DNA from: Anaerovoracaceae bacterium
GTDB taxonomy: Bacteria > Bacillota > Clostridia > Peptostreptococcales > Anaerovoracaceae
Assembly: GCA_029983755.1 (NCBI GenBank)
Contig: JASBYX010000013.1
Span: forward strand, 1-36,131
Direction of reading: 5' to 3'
DNA length: 36,131 bases
Shown here: piece after piece, positions 7,393 to 15,858 of the stretch
How the letters are laid out: each line of letters begins with the position of its first letter
How positions within the stretch are numbered: position 1 is the stretch's first letter
Translations under genes and position numbers: made by a program
The notes under the pieces: model-generated
Told to the model about the DNA's origin: nothing
The model's database searches: none
Seen by the model: the letters and a program-made list of their open reading frames with translations, nothing else

Positions 7393-8155
7393 TTATTTGG
7401 TAAGCAACGATGATGGTATTGAGGCCCCAGGCATTCGGGCTCTGGTTGACGCATTGTCAACCCAGGAAAATGTTAAAGTTTATGTGTGCGCTCCGGATGG
7501 ACAGAGGAGTGGCAACAGTCAGAGCATATCTTTGAACAGTACGGTATTTGTGGAAGAAACGGAGATGCAGGGAGCAGAGATAGCGTGGAAGACCACGGGA
7601 ACCCCTGCGGATTGCGTGAAGATAGGTCTCCAAAAGTGTGAGGAGATGGGAATTGAACTTGACATGGTCTTTGCAGGAATCAATATGGGAAGTAACCTTG
7701 GAAAGGATACGCTTTACAGCGGAACGGTTGGTGCAGCCAAGGAAGCGGCGGTTTCCGGGTACAAAACAGTAGCTCTTTCTGTTGAGGGTCATCATTGTAC
7801 GCACTTCGAAGGTGCATGCAAGATTGCCCTTGATACTATCAAAAAACTAAAGGATCAGTTCACGCCAAGTGTGATTTTGAATATAAATGTGCCGGATCTT
7901 CCCGTAGAGGAAATAAAGGGCGTTAAGTACACAAGGCTTGGGCCTAGGTACTTTCAAGATAGGTTCTGGGATCATGCGGACGACGGACCGGGAGCGTATA
8001 GGCTAGACGGTATTCCAAACGATTTTTCGGATCTCAATGATGAATACGATGTATGGGCAATGCAGCAGGGTTATGCCAGCATAACTCCTTTGCACTTTGA
8101 CTATACAGATTACAATGTGTTGGAGGAAATCAGGAAATGCAATCTGGAAATTTGA
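7385..8155 (+). CDS. surE: 5'/3'-nucleotidase SurE
   Basis: SurE is a metal-dependent phosphatase of nucleoside 5'- and 3'-monophosphates. The 256-residue product has the N-terminal metal motif LVSNDDGIEAPG (N8, D9, D10), Ser42 in GQRSGNSQS, the FAGINMGSNLG loop supplying the metal-binding Asn, and the YSGTVGAAKEA segment. The start is TTG at 7385, with AAAGGT 8 bases upstream. It lies inside the last codons of the sirtuin gene and gives the short N terminus usual for SurE. The 3' end overlaps the next gene by 19 bp. Co-transcription with the sirtuin, a hydrolase and a DUF2156 gene is expected. Confidence 0.95.
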   Translation: MINYLVSNDDGIEAPGIRALVDALSTQENVKVYVCAPDGQRSGNSQSISLNSTVFVEETEMQGAEIAWKTTGTPADCVKIGLQKCEEMGIELDMVFAGINMGSNLGKDTLYSGTVGAAKEAAVSGYKTVALSVEGHHCTHFEGACKIALDTIKKLKDQFTPSVILNINVPDLPVEEIKGVKYTRLGPRYFQDRFWDHADDGPGAYRLDGIPNDFSDLNDEYDVWAMQQGYASITPLHFDYTDYNVLEEIRKCNLEI

Positions 8156-8700
8156 GAATGAAAAGAGACGATCTTCTCATGGTGGCAATTGACTACCAGG
8201 AAAGGCTCATGCCTGTAATGTATGAGGTGGATAAGCTCAGGGACAAAATCAGCAGACTCACAAGGGGCCTTGGCATTCTGGGGATTCCTGCTATAGCAAC
8301 GGAGCAGTATCCTAAGGGTCTTGGAAAAACGGAGAATCTTGAGGCTTTTAAAGAGGCTCTCGGGGATGTGCATATAATTGAAAAGGACAGTTTTTCTGCC
8401 TTTGGGGCGTCGGAATTTGAGCCCGCCGTGAAAGCTACAGGGAAGAACACTATTTTGTTGTGTGGAATCGAGACTCATATTTGTGTTCAGCAGACAGCTA
8501 TGGATTTTCTTGAAAGAGGATACAGGGTGGTTCTGGTTGTGGATTGCTGTTCTTCAAGGAGCAAGGAGGACAAGGATATCGCCCTCAGGCGGATGGAGGC
8601 CATGGGAGTCGAGCTTGTGACAGTTGAAACTGTGCTCTTTGAGATGATTGATGGAAATAAGGATCCTGAGTTTCGGGGGATTTCGAAGATAATTAAATAG
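8137..8700 (+). CDS. Isochorismatase-fold cysteine hydrolase (YcaC/ISOC-like)
   Basis: This is a 187-residue cysteine hydrolase. The catalytic triad of the superfamily is visible as Asp19 (MVAIDYQ), Lys83 (EKDSFSA) and Cys116 (GIETHICVQQTA). The TEQYPKGLG and late EMxLxxVE...LFEMI features resemble YcaC and the ISOC1/2 group. The zinc-binding Asp-x-His...His set of nicotinamidases is absent, so although it neighbours a sirtuin it should not be called PncA. The substrate is unknown. The start at 8137 has GGAGGA 9 bases upstream and overlaps surE; an ATG at 8158 is the alternative. It is third in the sirtuin operon. Confidence 0.88.
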   Translation: MQSGNLRMKRDDLLMVAIDYQERLMPVMYEVDKLRDKISRLTRGLGILGIPAIATEQYPKGLGKTENLEAFKEALGDVHIIEKDSFSAFGASEFEPAVKATGKNTILLCGIETHICVQQTAMDFLERGYRVVLVVDCCSSRSKEDKDIALRRMEAMGVELVTVETVLFEMIDGNKDPEFRGISKIIK

Positions 8701-8708
8701 GACGGTGC

Positions 8709-9686
8709 ATGGATATTTTTGCTAATGATTTTGACGATTTAAGCGCTGAAGATAAGGCGGTTTTGAATGAGTATTTTACAGGGTTCCCATATAAGGGGGC
8801 AGGATATACTTTGGTGTCCAATTATGCTTGGAGGAAGGTTTATTGCCTGAACTGGGAGATTTATGAGAGCCTCCTGTTGGTGGCAGGTTCCAACTGTATG
8901 GAAGAAAACCCTAGGGCGATTTTTGCTATGCCTATGACCAAGGATGGGCATTATGATAAGGATAAAGTGAGGAATGCAGTTCTCTATGCCAGAGATAAGT
9001 TTGAGGCTGCCGGAATGGAGTTCCGAATGGGGATGATTCCGGAGCATATGCTTTGCATTCTTGAAGAGGCTTTCCCCGGGGAGGTTGAGTTCCAGGGGGA
9101 CCGGGATGAGGACGAATATGTTTATCTCACTGAGAAGATGATGACTCTAAGTGGTAGAGCTCTCCACAAAAAGCGTAATCACATGAACTATTTCAAGAAG
9201 AATTTTGCATATGAGGCTAGGCCCCTTTGCACTGATGACGAAGAAATGGTTATGAGGCTGGTTAGAGATCTGATAGATGAGAAGCAGCCGGACGAGGATG
9301 AGCATGAGGAACAGGTTGCCACCATGGATCCTGAGGATATGAAAACCCTTGAAGCTGAAGAGTTTGCCATTAGAGAAACCATCAAACTTGCGGACAATCC
9401 GAGGATGTACAGCGTAGGGATATTTATTGACGGAAAACTTGTGGCATTTTCCTTGGGAGAGAGGCTCACAGATGATATGGCTGTTGCTCATTTTGAAAAG
9501 GCACGCTCAGAATATAGAGGCCTTTATCAAATTGTCGCAAGTGAGTTTTGCAAAATCCTTCCGTCTGATGTAAAATATATAAACAGGGAAGAGGATATGG
9601 GGATCAAAAACCTTAGACAGGCCAAGGAATCCCTTAGACCGGAGACCTTCGTTCGAAAATTTTCTGCAAAGATTACAACAAAATAG
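8709..9686 (+). CDS. DUF2156 / phosphatidylglycerol lysyltransferase-like GNAT-fold protein
   Basis: This 325-residue soluble protein has the tandem GNAT-like organisation of the DUF2156 (LPG_synthase_C-like) family: FANDFDDLSAEDKAVLNEYFTGF and a YTLVSNYAWR segment early, YVYLTEKMMTLSGRALHKKRNHMNYF in the middle, and a C-terminal NREEDMGIKNLRQAKESLRP block. It lacks the membrane domain of MprF-type aminoacyl-phosphatidylglycerol synthases, so the acceptor may be different; the substrate is not known. An acidic stretch (EKQPDEDEHEEQ) lies near residue 200. It starts 8 bases after the preceding gene and is the last gene of the sirtuin operon. Confidence 0.85.
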   Translation: MDIFANDFDDLSAEDKAVLNEYFTGFPYKGAGYTLVSNYAWRKVYCLNWEIYESLLLVAGSNCMEENPRAIFAMPMTKDGHYDKDKVRNAVLYARDKFEAAGMEFRMGMIPEHMLCILEEAFPGEVEFQGDRDEDEYVYLTEKMMTLSGRALHKKRNHMNYFKKNFAYEARPLCTDDEEMVMRLVRDLIDEKQPDEDEHEEQVATMDPEDMKTLEAEEFAIRETIKLADNPRMYSVGIFIDGKLVAFSLGERLTDDMAVAHFEKARSEYRGLYQIVASEFCKILPSDVKYINREEDMGIKNLRQAKESLRPETFVRKFSAKITTK

Positions 9687-9802
9687 TTGATTTTCGGACG
9701 GAATAGTAGTACTATAAGCTTAAGAGGAATGTTAATGAATTAACAATTACCGTTTTGTAAGCGAAAGTTTTAATAAGCAAAGATGTTTAGGAGGACAAAT
9801 TT

Positions 9803-10984
9803 ATGAGAGAAGTAGTAATTGCAAGTGCAGCTAGAACACCTATTGGGAGCTTTGGTGGAAGCCTTAAAGATGTACCGGCTAGAACTCTTGGTGCTATCTG
9901 TATCAAAGAAGCTTTGAAGAGAGCCGGAGTTGAGGGCAAAGATGTTGATGAAGTCATCATGGGTAATGTCCTACAGGGCGGACTTGGCCAGAACGTTTCA
10001 AGACAGATGTCACTAGATGCTGGACTTCCTGTAGAGGTTCCTGCTATGACAATCAATAAGGTTTGTGGTTCAGGTCTAAGAGCTGTTGAGCTTGCTGCAC
10101 AGATTATCAAGGCAGGAGATGCTGAGATCATCGTATGCGGTGGTGCTGAGAACATGTCCATGGCAGGCTATGTGGTACCTAAGGCTAGATGGGGAGCCAG
10201 AATGGGAGATGCTAAGATGATCGACATGATGGTTCATGATGGTCTGACAGATGCATTCAACAACTATCACATGGGAATCACTGCTGAGAACATTGCTGAG
10301 CAGTGGGGAATTACAAGAGAAGAGCTTGATGAATTCTCTGTTAAATCTCAGGAAAAGGCTGAGGCTGCCGTTAAAGCCGGAAAGTTCAAGGACGAGATCG
10401 TTCCTGTTGAAGTTCCACAGAGAAAGGGTGGTCCTATCGTATTCGATACTGACGAATACCCTAAGTTCGGTGCAAGCCTTGAGAAGATGGGCAAGCTGAG
10501 ACCTGCATTTAAGAAAGATGGAGTTGTTACAGCTGCAAACGCATCCGGAATCAACGATTCAGGCGCTGCTCTTGTTGTAATGAGCAAGGAAAAGGCCGAT
10601 GAGCTTGGAATCAAACCTCTAGCAACTATCAAGAGCTATGCTTCAGCAGGTGTTGATCCTTCAATCATGGGTATAGGACCAGTTCCTTCATCAAAGAAGG
10701 CTCTTGAAAAGGGTGGCTACAAGATTGACGACATGGATCTAATCGAGGCAAACGAAGCATTTGCTGCACAGTCAGTTGCAGTAGGTAGAGATCTTGGAAT
10801 CGATCCTGAGAAACTTAATGTAAACGGTGGAGCTATCGCTCTAGGACATCCAATCGGAGCATCCGGAGCTAGAATCCTGATTTCTCTACTGTTTGAGATG
10901 CAGAAGAGAGAAGATGTAAAGCTTGGTCTTGCAACTCTTTGCATCGGTGGCGGCATGGGAACTGCTATGGTAGTGGAGAAATAA
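9803..10984 (+). CDS. thlA: Acetyl-CoA C-acetyltransferase (thiolase)
   Basis: This enzyme condenses two acetyl-CoA to acetoacetyl-CoA, the entry to butyrate or 3-hydroxybutyryl pathways in Clostridia. The 393-residue length is standard for the family. The nucleophilic Cys88 lies in NKVCGSGLRAVE, the catalytic His in ALGHPIGASGAR and the second Cys in LCIGGGMGTAM; the N terminus IASAARTPIGSFGG is typical. AGGAGG lies about 8 bases before the ATG. Codon use (GCT, CTA, AGA) is more regular than in its neighbours, which fits high expression. No hbd, crt or bcd genes are adjacent. The 116 bp upstream probably contain its promoter, but I could not assign convincing hexamers. Confidence 0.97.
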   Translation: MREVVIASAARTPIGSFGGSLKDVPARTLGAICIKEALKRAGVEGKDVDEVIMGNVLQGGLGQNVSRQMSLDAGLPVEVPAMTINKVCGSGLRAVELAAQIIKAGDAEIIVCGGAENMSMAGYVVPKARWGARMGDAKMIDMMVHDGLTDAFNNYHMGITAENIAEQWGITREELDEFSVKSQEKAEAAVKAGKFKDEIVPVEVPQRKGGPIVFDTDEYPKFGASLEKMGKLRPAFKKDGVVTAANASGINDSGAALVVMSKEKADELGIKPLATIKSYASAGVDPSIMGIGPVPSSKKALEKGGYKIDDMDLIEANEAFAAQSVAVGRDLGIDPEKLNVNGGAIALGHPIGASGARILISLLFEMQKREDVKLGLATLCIGGGMGTAMVVEK

Positions 10985-11010
10985 ATCAAGTCTAATAATT
11001 AAGCAGACTA

Positions 11011-11066
11011 AGAATTAACTCAATACGAGATTTTATGTTAAGAGTTGACTCACCACGAGATTTTAA
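11011..11066. repeat. Two direct repeats with exact 30-bp period downstream of thlA
   Basis: Copy one (from 11011) and copy two (from 11041) share AGArTTrACTCA and ACGAGATTTTA, with about 4 mismatches over 25 bases. They lie in the 302-bp gap between thlA and ftsE, just before the terminator. The rest of this gap holds the thlA terminator and the ftsE promoter; no gene is seen. Confidence 0.7.
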
Positions 11067-11078
11067 TAAGATGACTTT

Positions 11079-11112
11079 GAAAGGATGGACAATTTGTCCG
11101 TCCTTTCTTTTT
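11079..11112 (+). terminator. Strong Rho-independent terminator of thlA
   Basis: An 11-base arm GAAAGGATGGAC, a short AATTT loop and GTCCGTCCTTTC with one mismatch are followed by TTTTT, about 95 bp after the thlA stop. Confidence 0.92.
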
Positions 11113-11226
11113 CAACAAAATACTTTCAATATAGCCTTAACTCCTAGTTTTTTTGGCATTTCCCATTGAGTACACATTTTGCACTGAATTTATCTTAAAT
11201 TTTCTTAAGAAATATCGCTATAAGGG

Positions 11227-11254
11227 TTGAAAAAAATACGAAATGTGTTAAAAT
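11227..11254 (+). promoter_or_regulatory. Predicted promoter of the ftsEX operon
   Basis: TTGAAA (11227-11232), a 16-bp spacer and TAAAAT (11249-11254), with TG at the extended -10 position, lie about 33 bp before the ftsE ATG. Confidence 0.65.
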
Positions 11255-11286
11255 TAAGCCAAATATTTGAATTGGGGATTTGGGGT

Positions 11287-12009
11287 ATGATAAAGTTTAA
11301 AAATGTAACCAAGTACTACGGTGAAAACGTTGGCTTGGAAGATGTTACAATCTCCATAGACAAGGGAGATTTTGTTTTTTTGGTAGGCCCGAGCGGAGCT
11401 GGAAAGTCTACCTTTATTAAACTTATACTTAAAGAGATAAATGCTGATTCCGGCTCGATCCTTGTAAACGGGAAGGAGGTAACCGAGCTTAAGAATCATC
11501 AGGTACCGGCGCTAAGACAAGGCATCGGGATTGTATTTCAGGATTTTAGGCTTCTGCCTAGGAAGACTGTTTACGAGAACGTTGCCTTTGCTATGGAAAT
11601 CTTCAGGTGCAACTCAAAGCAAATCAGGAAAAGGGTACCTCAAATTTTGGATATGGTTGGCATCGGTGACAAGATGAACAAATACCCTGATGAACTCTCT
11701 GCAGGGGAGCAACAGAGAGTTGCCATCGCAAGGGCAATCATCAACAATCCGAAGTTACTGATAGCGGATGAGCCTACCGGAAACCTTGACCCAGAAACTG
11801 CATGGGACATCATGGATATTCTGGAGGGAATAAATGAAGCCGGGACAACTATCGTAATGGTAACCCACTCTAAAGATATAGTTGACCACATGCAGAAGAG
11901 AGTTATTGCCATAGAAGAGGGTAGAGTCGTAAGGGACGATGTGGGAATTTACGGCTATGATGATACCTGTGAAACCTGTAAGATAGGAGCATTTAGCGAG
12001 GATGAATAA
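11287..12009 (+). CDS. ftsE: Cell division ATP-binding protein FtsE
   Basis: FtsE is the ATPase of the FtsEX complex, which in Gram-positives activates a PcsB/CwlO-type peptidoglycan hydrolase from the cytoplasmic side. The 240-residue product shows Walker A GPSGAGKST (34-42), Q-loop VFQDFRLLP, ABC signature LSAGEQQR, Walker B LLIADEPTG and the switch His in VTHSKD. IKFKNVTKYYG at the N terminus is typical. The ATG at 11287 is preferred over an in-frame upstream start at 11227, which falls in the predicted promoter. The C-terminal tail contains C-x2-C, which is unusual but unassigned. It overlaps ftsX by 8 bp. Confidence 0.97.
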   Translation: MIKFKNVTKYYGENVGLEDVTISIDKGDFVFLVGPSGAGKSTFIKLILKEINADSGSILVNGKEVTELKNHQVPALRQGIGIVFQDFRLLPRKTVYENVAFAMEIFRCNSKQIRKRVPQILDMVGIGDKMNKYPDELSAGEQQRVAIARAIINNPKLLIADEPTGNLDPETAWDIMDILEGINEAGTTIVMVTHSKDIVDHMQKRVIAIEEGRVVRDDVGIYGYDDTCETCKIGAFSEDE

Positions 12010-12892
12010 CATAGTATATTATTTTAAGCAATCCACCAAGCAGTTCTGGAGAAATAAGACTATGGGGTTTACCTCTCTCCTTGCTATAACTGCTATGATG
12101 TTAATACTGGGACTCTTCTTCGTAGTATCTGTGAACATCAATCTTTTTTCAAAAGTTGTGGAGAAGGATTTTGATTATGTGGAGTTTTATCTTGAAAATT
12201 CTGTGACCAAAGGTGACGCAGATAATATAATTAAGAAAATCGAGAACTTTAAGGGCGTACGGGAAGCGAGCTACAGAAGCAAGGAAGATGCGCTTAGGAT
12301 AATGAGGGAAAGATGGGGTAAGAATGGGTACCTTCTCGATACGCTTGAAAACAACCCATTGCCAAATTCTATCCTAATATCTGTTGAGGATAATAAGACA
12401 GCTGAAGATATAACTGCAATGGGGCAGGATATCAAAGGAGTCGAAGATGTTAAGTACTACAAGGAAACTGTAGAGAAGCTTACAAGAGCAACGGATTTCA
12501 TACAGCTTTCTGCTATGGTAATAATGGTATTCCTCATCGTAGTTTCTATCGTAGTCGTTGCCAATACCATCAAGTTGACGGTACTTGCAAGAGCCAAAGA
12601 GATAAGCATTATGAAGTATGTTGGTGCTACCAATTGGTTTGTCCGAGGACCATTTGTAGTGGAAGGTGCACTGATGGGGATAATTTCCTCATTGATTGCA
12701 GCAGGACTCACGTGGCTTATCTACAGCAAGGTGGAAGATATAATCGGAGAAGAGGTAATGATAATCCTTTCATCTCCGCTAGTCCCTTCCGGTTATATGA
12801 TTTGGAATCTTCTGATCATATTCATGGCAATGGGAATAAGTGTAGGTGTTTGTGGAAGTATAATATCTATGAGAAAGTTCTTGGATAAATAG
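12002..12892 (+). CDS. ftsX: Cell division protein FtsX (permease-like)
   Basis: This is the membrane partner of FtsE, 296 residues long. It has an N-terminal cytoplasmic SFRNKTMG-like start (KQFWRNKTMGFTSLLAITAMM), a first membrane helix, and an extracellular domain of about 125 residues that in this family contacts the PcsB-type hydrolase. Three more helices follow, with the TVLARAKEISIMKYVGATNWFVRGPFV coupling segment between them. It overlaps the ftsE stop codon and is followed after 11 bases by the coiled-coil M23 protein, its expected partner. Confidence 0.96.
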   Translation: MNNIVYYFKQSTKQFWRNKTMGFTSLLAITAMMLILGLFFVVSVNINLFSKVVEKDFDYVEFYLENSVTKGDADNIIKKIENFKGVREASYRSKEDALRIMRERWGKNGYLLDTLENNPLPNSILISVEDNKTAEDITAMGQDIKGVEDVKYYKETVEKLTRATDFIQLSAMVIMVFLIVVSIVVVANTIKLTVLARAKEISIMKYVGATNWFVRGPFVVEGALMGIISSLIAAGLTWLIYSKVEDIIGEEVMIILSSPLVPSGYMIWNLLIIFMAMGISVGVCGSIISMRKFLDK

Positions 12893-12903
12893 GGGGTAAA
12901 TCA

Positions 12904-14112
12904 ATGGAGAACTTAGTTAGGACATCAGAGAATTCAAAGGGGAAGGGAATGAGAAAAACAGATTTTCCATCTAGAGAAAGCAGACTACTCTCTAAGATAG
13001 GTGTACTGACGATCTGCCTTGTTATGGTAGTTGCCTTAGGGTTTTCACCTAATCTTTTAAAGTCATCCTACGGAGTTTCAACTGAGGATAAGCAAAAGGA
13101 ACTTAACCAGGTACAAGAGAAAAAGGAAAAAGCTCAGAAGGAAGAGAAAGATGTGATGGAGAGAATAAAGGCCAAGGCAAAGGAGCTTCAAGATGCCGAG
13201 GCTGCACTATCACAGCAGAAGTCTAAGATTGAGGATACCCACTCAAAGGTTGAACAGAAGCGTAGCGAAGTCAAAGAGAAAAAGGAACAACTCGAAGTCA
13301 GGCTAAGAGCCATTTACAAAAAGGGCTCAGTAGGTTTTGTAGAAGTCATTCTGAATTCGAAGAATGTATCAGAACTTATTTCCAATATCACATTTATGCA
13401 GAGGATTTATAAGGGTGACAAGGAAGTAATAACAAGTGTCAAAAAGGAAGAAGCTGAGCTGACAGCTCTGGAAGGACAGCTAAAAGGTGAAGAAAAAGAT
13501 CTAGTCGCAAAGAGAGAAGCTGCCGAAAGTGCAAAGGCTTCCCTTGAGAAGGACAAGGAGCAGATACAGGGTCAGCTAAATCAGCTTGAGGCTGATTCCA
13601 ATGCCATAAGTGCAGAGATTGCCAAGGCACAGCAAGAGGCTGCAGCAAGTGCCACAGCTAATTCAGGTGGCAGCTCCGATAGTTCAGCAGGAAGCTCCGG
13701 TGGAAGTTCAGGGGGAGCAGATTCAGGAAACGTGGCAGGAACCGGTGCCCTCGGATGGCCTTGCAGAGGCCCTGTAACTTCAGAATTCGGCTATAGAGCA
13801 GAATTTGGAAGAATGCATGAAGGAATTGACATTGGAGTGCCCACAGGAACACCTATATACGCTGCTGACTCCGGAGTTGTACTGATCGCTTCATGGTATG
13901 GCGGATATGGTAATGCAGTTGTAATAGACCATGGTAACGGAATTTCAACAACCTATGGTCACAACTCTTCTCTAGCTGTCAGTGCAGGTCAGTCTGTTTC
14001 AAAGGGACAGGTTATCGCATATGCAGGGAACACAGGGTTTTCATTCGGATCACATTGCCACTTTGAGGTTCGTATTAATGGAGTTCCTGTAAACCCAAGA
14101 GGATATCTATAG
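12904..14112 (+). CDS. PcsB/EnvC-like coiled-coil M23 peptidase
   Basis: This is a predicted secreted or membrane-tethered murein hydrolase acting with FtsEX. After a basic N terminus, a hydrophobic segment (about residues 33-50) acts as signal or anchor. A long coiled coil (about 58-250, rich in E, K, Q) is followed by a Ser/Gly-rich linker (SGGSSDSSAGSSGG) and a C-terminal LytM/M23 domain. Zinc ligands are visible in MHEGIDIG (H-x3-D) and SHCHFEVR (H-x-H). PcsB of streptococci carries a CHAP domain instead, while this protein has the M23 domain of EnvC and clostridial partners. The start has an AGGGGG site 8 bases upstream. Coiled-coil auxiliaries of this kind may be active enzymes because both zinc motifs are intact. 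Confidence 0.93.
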   Translation: MENLVRTSENSKGKGMRKTDFPSRESRLLSKIGVLTICLVMVVALGFSPNLLKSSYGVSTEDKQKELNQVQEKKEKAQKEEKDVMERIKAKAKELQDAEAALSQQKSKIEDTHSKVEQKRSEVKEKKEQLEVRLRAIYKKGSVGFVEVILNSKNVSELISNITFMQRIYKGDKEVITSVKKEEAELTALEGQLKGEEKDLVAKREAAESAKASLEKDKEQIQGQLNQLEADSNAISAEIAKAQQEAAASATANSGGSSDSSAGSSGGSSGGADSGNVAGTGALGWPCRGPVTSEFGYRAEFGRMHEGIDIGVPTGTPIYAADSGVVLIASWYGGYGNAVVIDHGNGISTTYGHNSSLAVSAGQSVSKGQVIAYAGNTGFSFGSHCHFEVRINGVPVNPRGYL

Positions 14113-14125
14113 AAGTAAGAGAGAA

Positions 14126-15799
14126 TTGACGAATTTGAACCTACATCCAATAATTTTGGAATTACTGAATAAAAGAGGGTATAATACCGTGGAAGAAATC
14201 TCAGAATTCATTTCCCCAAAGCCCCAAAAGACATACGATCCATTCCTTCTCCACAACATGGCAGAGGGAGTGGATTTAGTATTGTCAGCAGTTGAGAACG
14301 ATGAGAGAATCTGCGTGTATGGGGACTACGATGCAGACGGTGTAACGGCGACCTCAGTCCTATTAGAGTTTCTTTCAAGCCTCACATCGAATTTGAGCTA
14401 CTACATACCTTCAAGATTTGATGAGGGATATGGCCTCAACAAAACAGCTATGGAGAAGATCAGTGCGGCAGGTGTTGGCCTTGTTGTGACTGTAGACTGT
14501 GGCAGTGTTTCGAAGGAAGAGGTGAAGTACGGAAAGAAACTGGGTCTTGAGATAGTAGTCACAGACCACCACAGGGCAGAGAGAGAAACTCTTCCTGACT
14601 GTCCTGTGATAAACCCAAACCAGCCGGATTGCTCCTATCCATTTAAGGGCCTAGCCGGCTGTGGAGTCGCTTTTAAGCTGACTCAAGCGATCGGTAAGAC
14701 TATAGACCTCCCACCATCCACATATAACGATACCTTGGATCTTGTTGCTGTTGGAACCATTGGAGATGTCATGCCACTTGTGGACGAAAACAGAACCTTG
14801 GTAAAGTATGGCCTTCTTAGACTGAATTCGGGAAGCAGATTACCTCTCAGGGAGCTGGCAACGGGAATAGGTTTAAAACTAGGTGAGGTAAGAGCATACA
14901 ATGTGAGCTTCGGCATAGCCCCACACATAAATGCTGCCGGAAGGATTAAGGCAGCCCGTCTTGGGGTAAAACTTTTCAGAAGTCAAGAGATAGATGAAAT
15001 CCATGAGATTATTGAAATCATCAAAGATTGTAACAGCCAGCGAAAAGATTTACAGAATCAGACATTTCTAAAGTGTGTGGAGCAGGTAGAAGAATCCATA
15101 AAGGAAAAAGGTTTTTTGGATGATTTTATATTAATACAACTTGAAGATGCTCACGAAGGTGTTACGGGAATTTCTGCAGGGAAGGTTAAAGAAAAATATC
15201 ATAGACCTGTTGCCATCGTTACGCCTTCAGAAGATGGCAAATACAAAGGAACCGGCAGAAGCATAGAAAGTGTGGATCTTCATGAGCTTCTTTCAAACTT
15301 TTCCCCTTTGTTTGAGAGATTTGGAGGACACAGCGCTGCCTGTGGCTTCACAATTGCAGAGGAAAACTTGCCTGCCCTTAGAGAAGGTATAGCGGAGAAA
15401 ATGAGAGGGCTTCTAAATGAGAAACCTGATTTGCTTGAACGGACATGGTCATGGGATATTGAAGCTCTACCTGGAGATCTCACCGCTGATTTGGCAACTG
15501 GACTCAGACTTTTTGAACCATGTGGGAAGGGTAACGAGCTACCTGTGTTTGCCGTTAACGGATATGTGAGCAAGCTGTCATCAATGGGAAAAGAAGGCCA
15601 ATACAGGCGGTTTTCCCTCACAGACGAAATGAGAACAGACTCCGTTCAGTGTGTATCCTTTGGCTTGGAAGACGGGAGAATCCATGAGCTTAAGGAAGGC
15701 GTCAAAGTTAAGGCAATAGGAAGCTTGAATTTAAATAGTTGGAATGGAAGGGTTTCGGCCCAGTTTAATGTTAGGAAAATATTCTCCGCCGGGGAGTGA
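14126..15799 (+). CDS. recJ: Single-stranded-DNA-specific exonuclease RecJ
   Basis: RecJ is a 5'-3' ssDNA exonuclease in recombination and mismatch/base repair. The DHH domain motifs are present: VYGDYDADGVTA, VTVDCG, VTDHH and GTIGDVMPL. The DHHA1 motif GGHSAACGF and the RecJ OB fold at the C terminus follow. Length (557) is near the classic 570-580. The start is TTG at 14126, 13 bases after the M23 gene; the ribosome binding site is weak, so coupling to upstream translation is likely. Membership of the ftsEX operon is inferred from spacing. Confidence 0.95.
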   Translation: MTNLNLHPIILELLNKRGYNTVEEISEFISPKPQKTYDPFLLHNMAEGVDLVLSAVENDERICVYGDYDADGVTATSVLLEFLSSLTSNLSYYIPSRFDEGYGLNKTAMEKISAAGVGLVVTVDCGSVSKEEVKYGKKLGLEIVVTDHHRAERETLPDCPVINPNQPDCSYPFKGLAGCGVAFKLTQAIGKTIDLPPSTYNDTLDLVAVGTIGDVMPLVDENRTLVKYGLLRLNSGSRLPLRELATGIGLKLGEVRAYNVSFGIAPHINAAGRIKAARLGVKLFRSQEIDEIHEIIEIIKDCNSQRKDLQNQTFLKCVEQVEESIKEKGFLDDFILIQLEDAHEGVTGISAGKVKEKYHRPVAIVTPSEDGKYKGTGRSIESVDLHELLSNFSPLFERFGGHSAACGFTIAEENLPALREGIAEKMRGLLNEKPDLLERTWSWDIEALPGDLTADLATGLRLFEPCGKGNELPVFAVNGYVSKLSSMGKEGQYRRFSLTDEMRTDSVQCVSFGLEDGRIHELKEGVKVKAIGSLNLNSWNGRVSAQFNVRKIFSAGE

Positions 15800-15858
15800 A
15801 ATTGAAATATATTTTTTAGATTATTTTTGAAGAAACCCGGGAAGAAAAGGTATTTTGT

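Noticed and set aside
8137..8700. Nicotinamidase linked to the sirtuin
   Set aside because: The zinc-binding Asp/His set of PncA is missing and the TEQYPKGLG region resembles YcaC/ISOC hydrolases, so a nicotinamide salvage claim is not supported.
12904..14112. True PcsB orthologue with a CHAP domain
   Set aside because: The C-terminal domain is M23/LytM (HxxxD and HxH), so it is PcsB-like only in context and coiled-coil layout.
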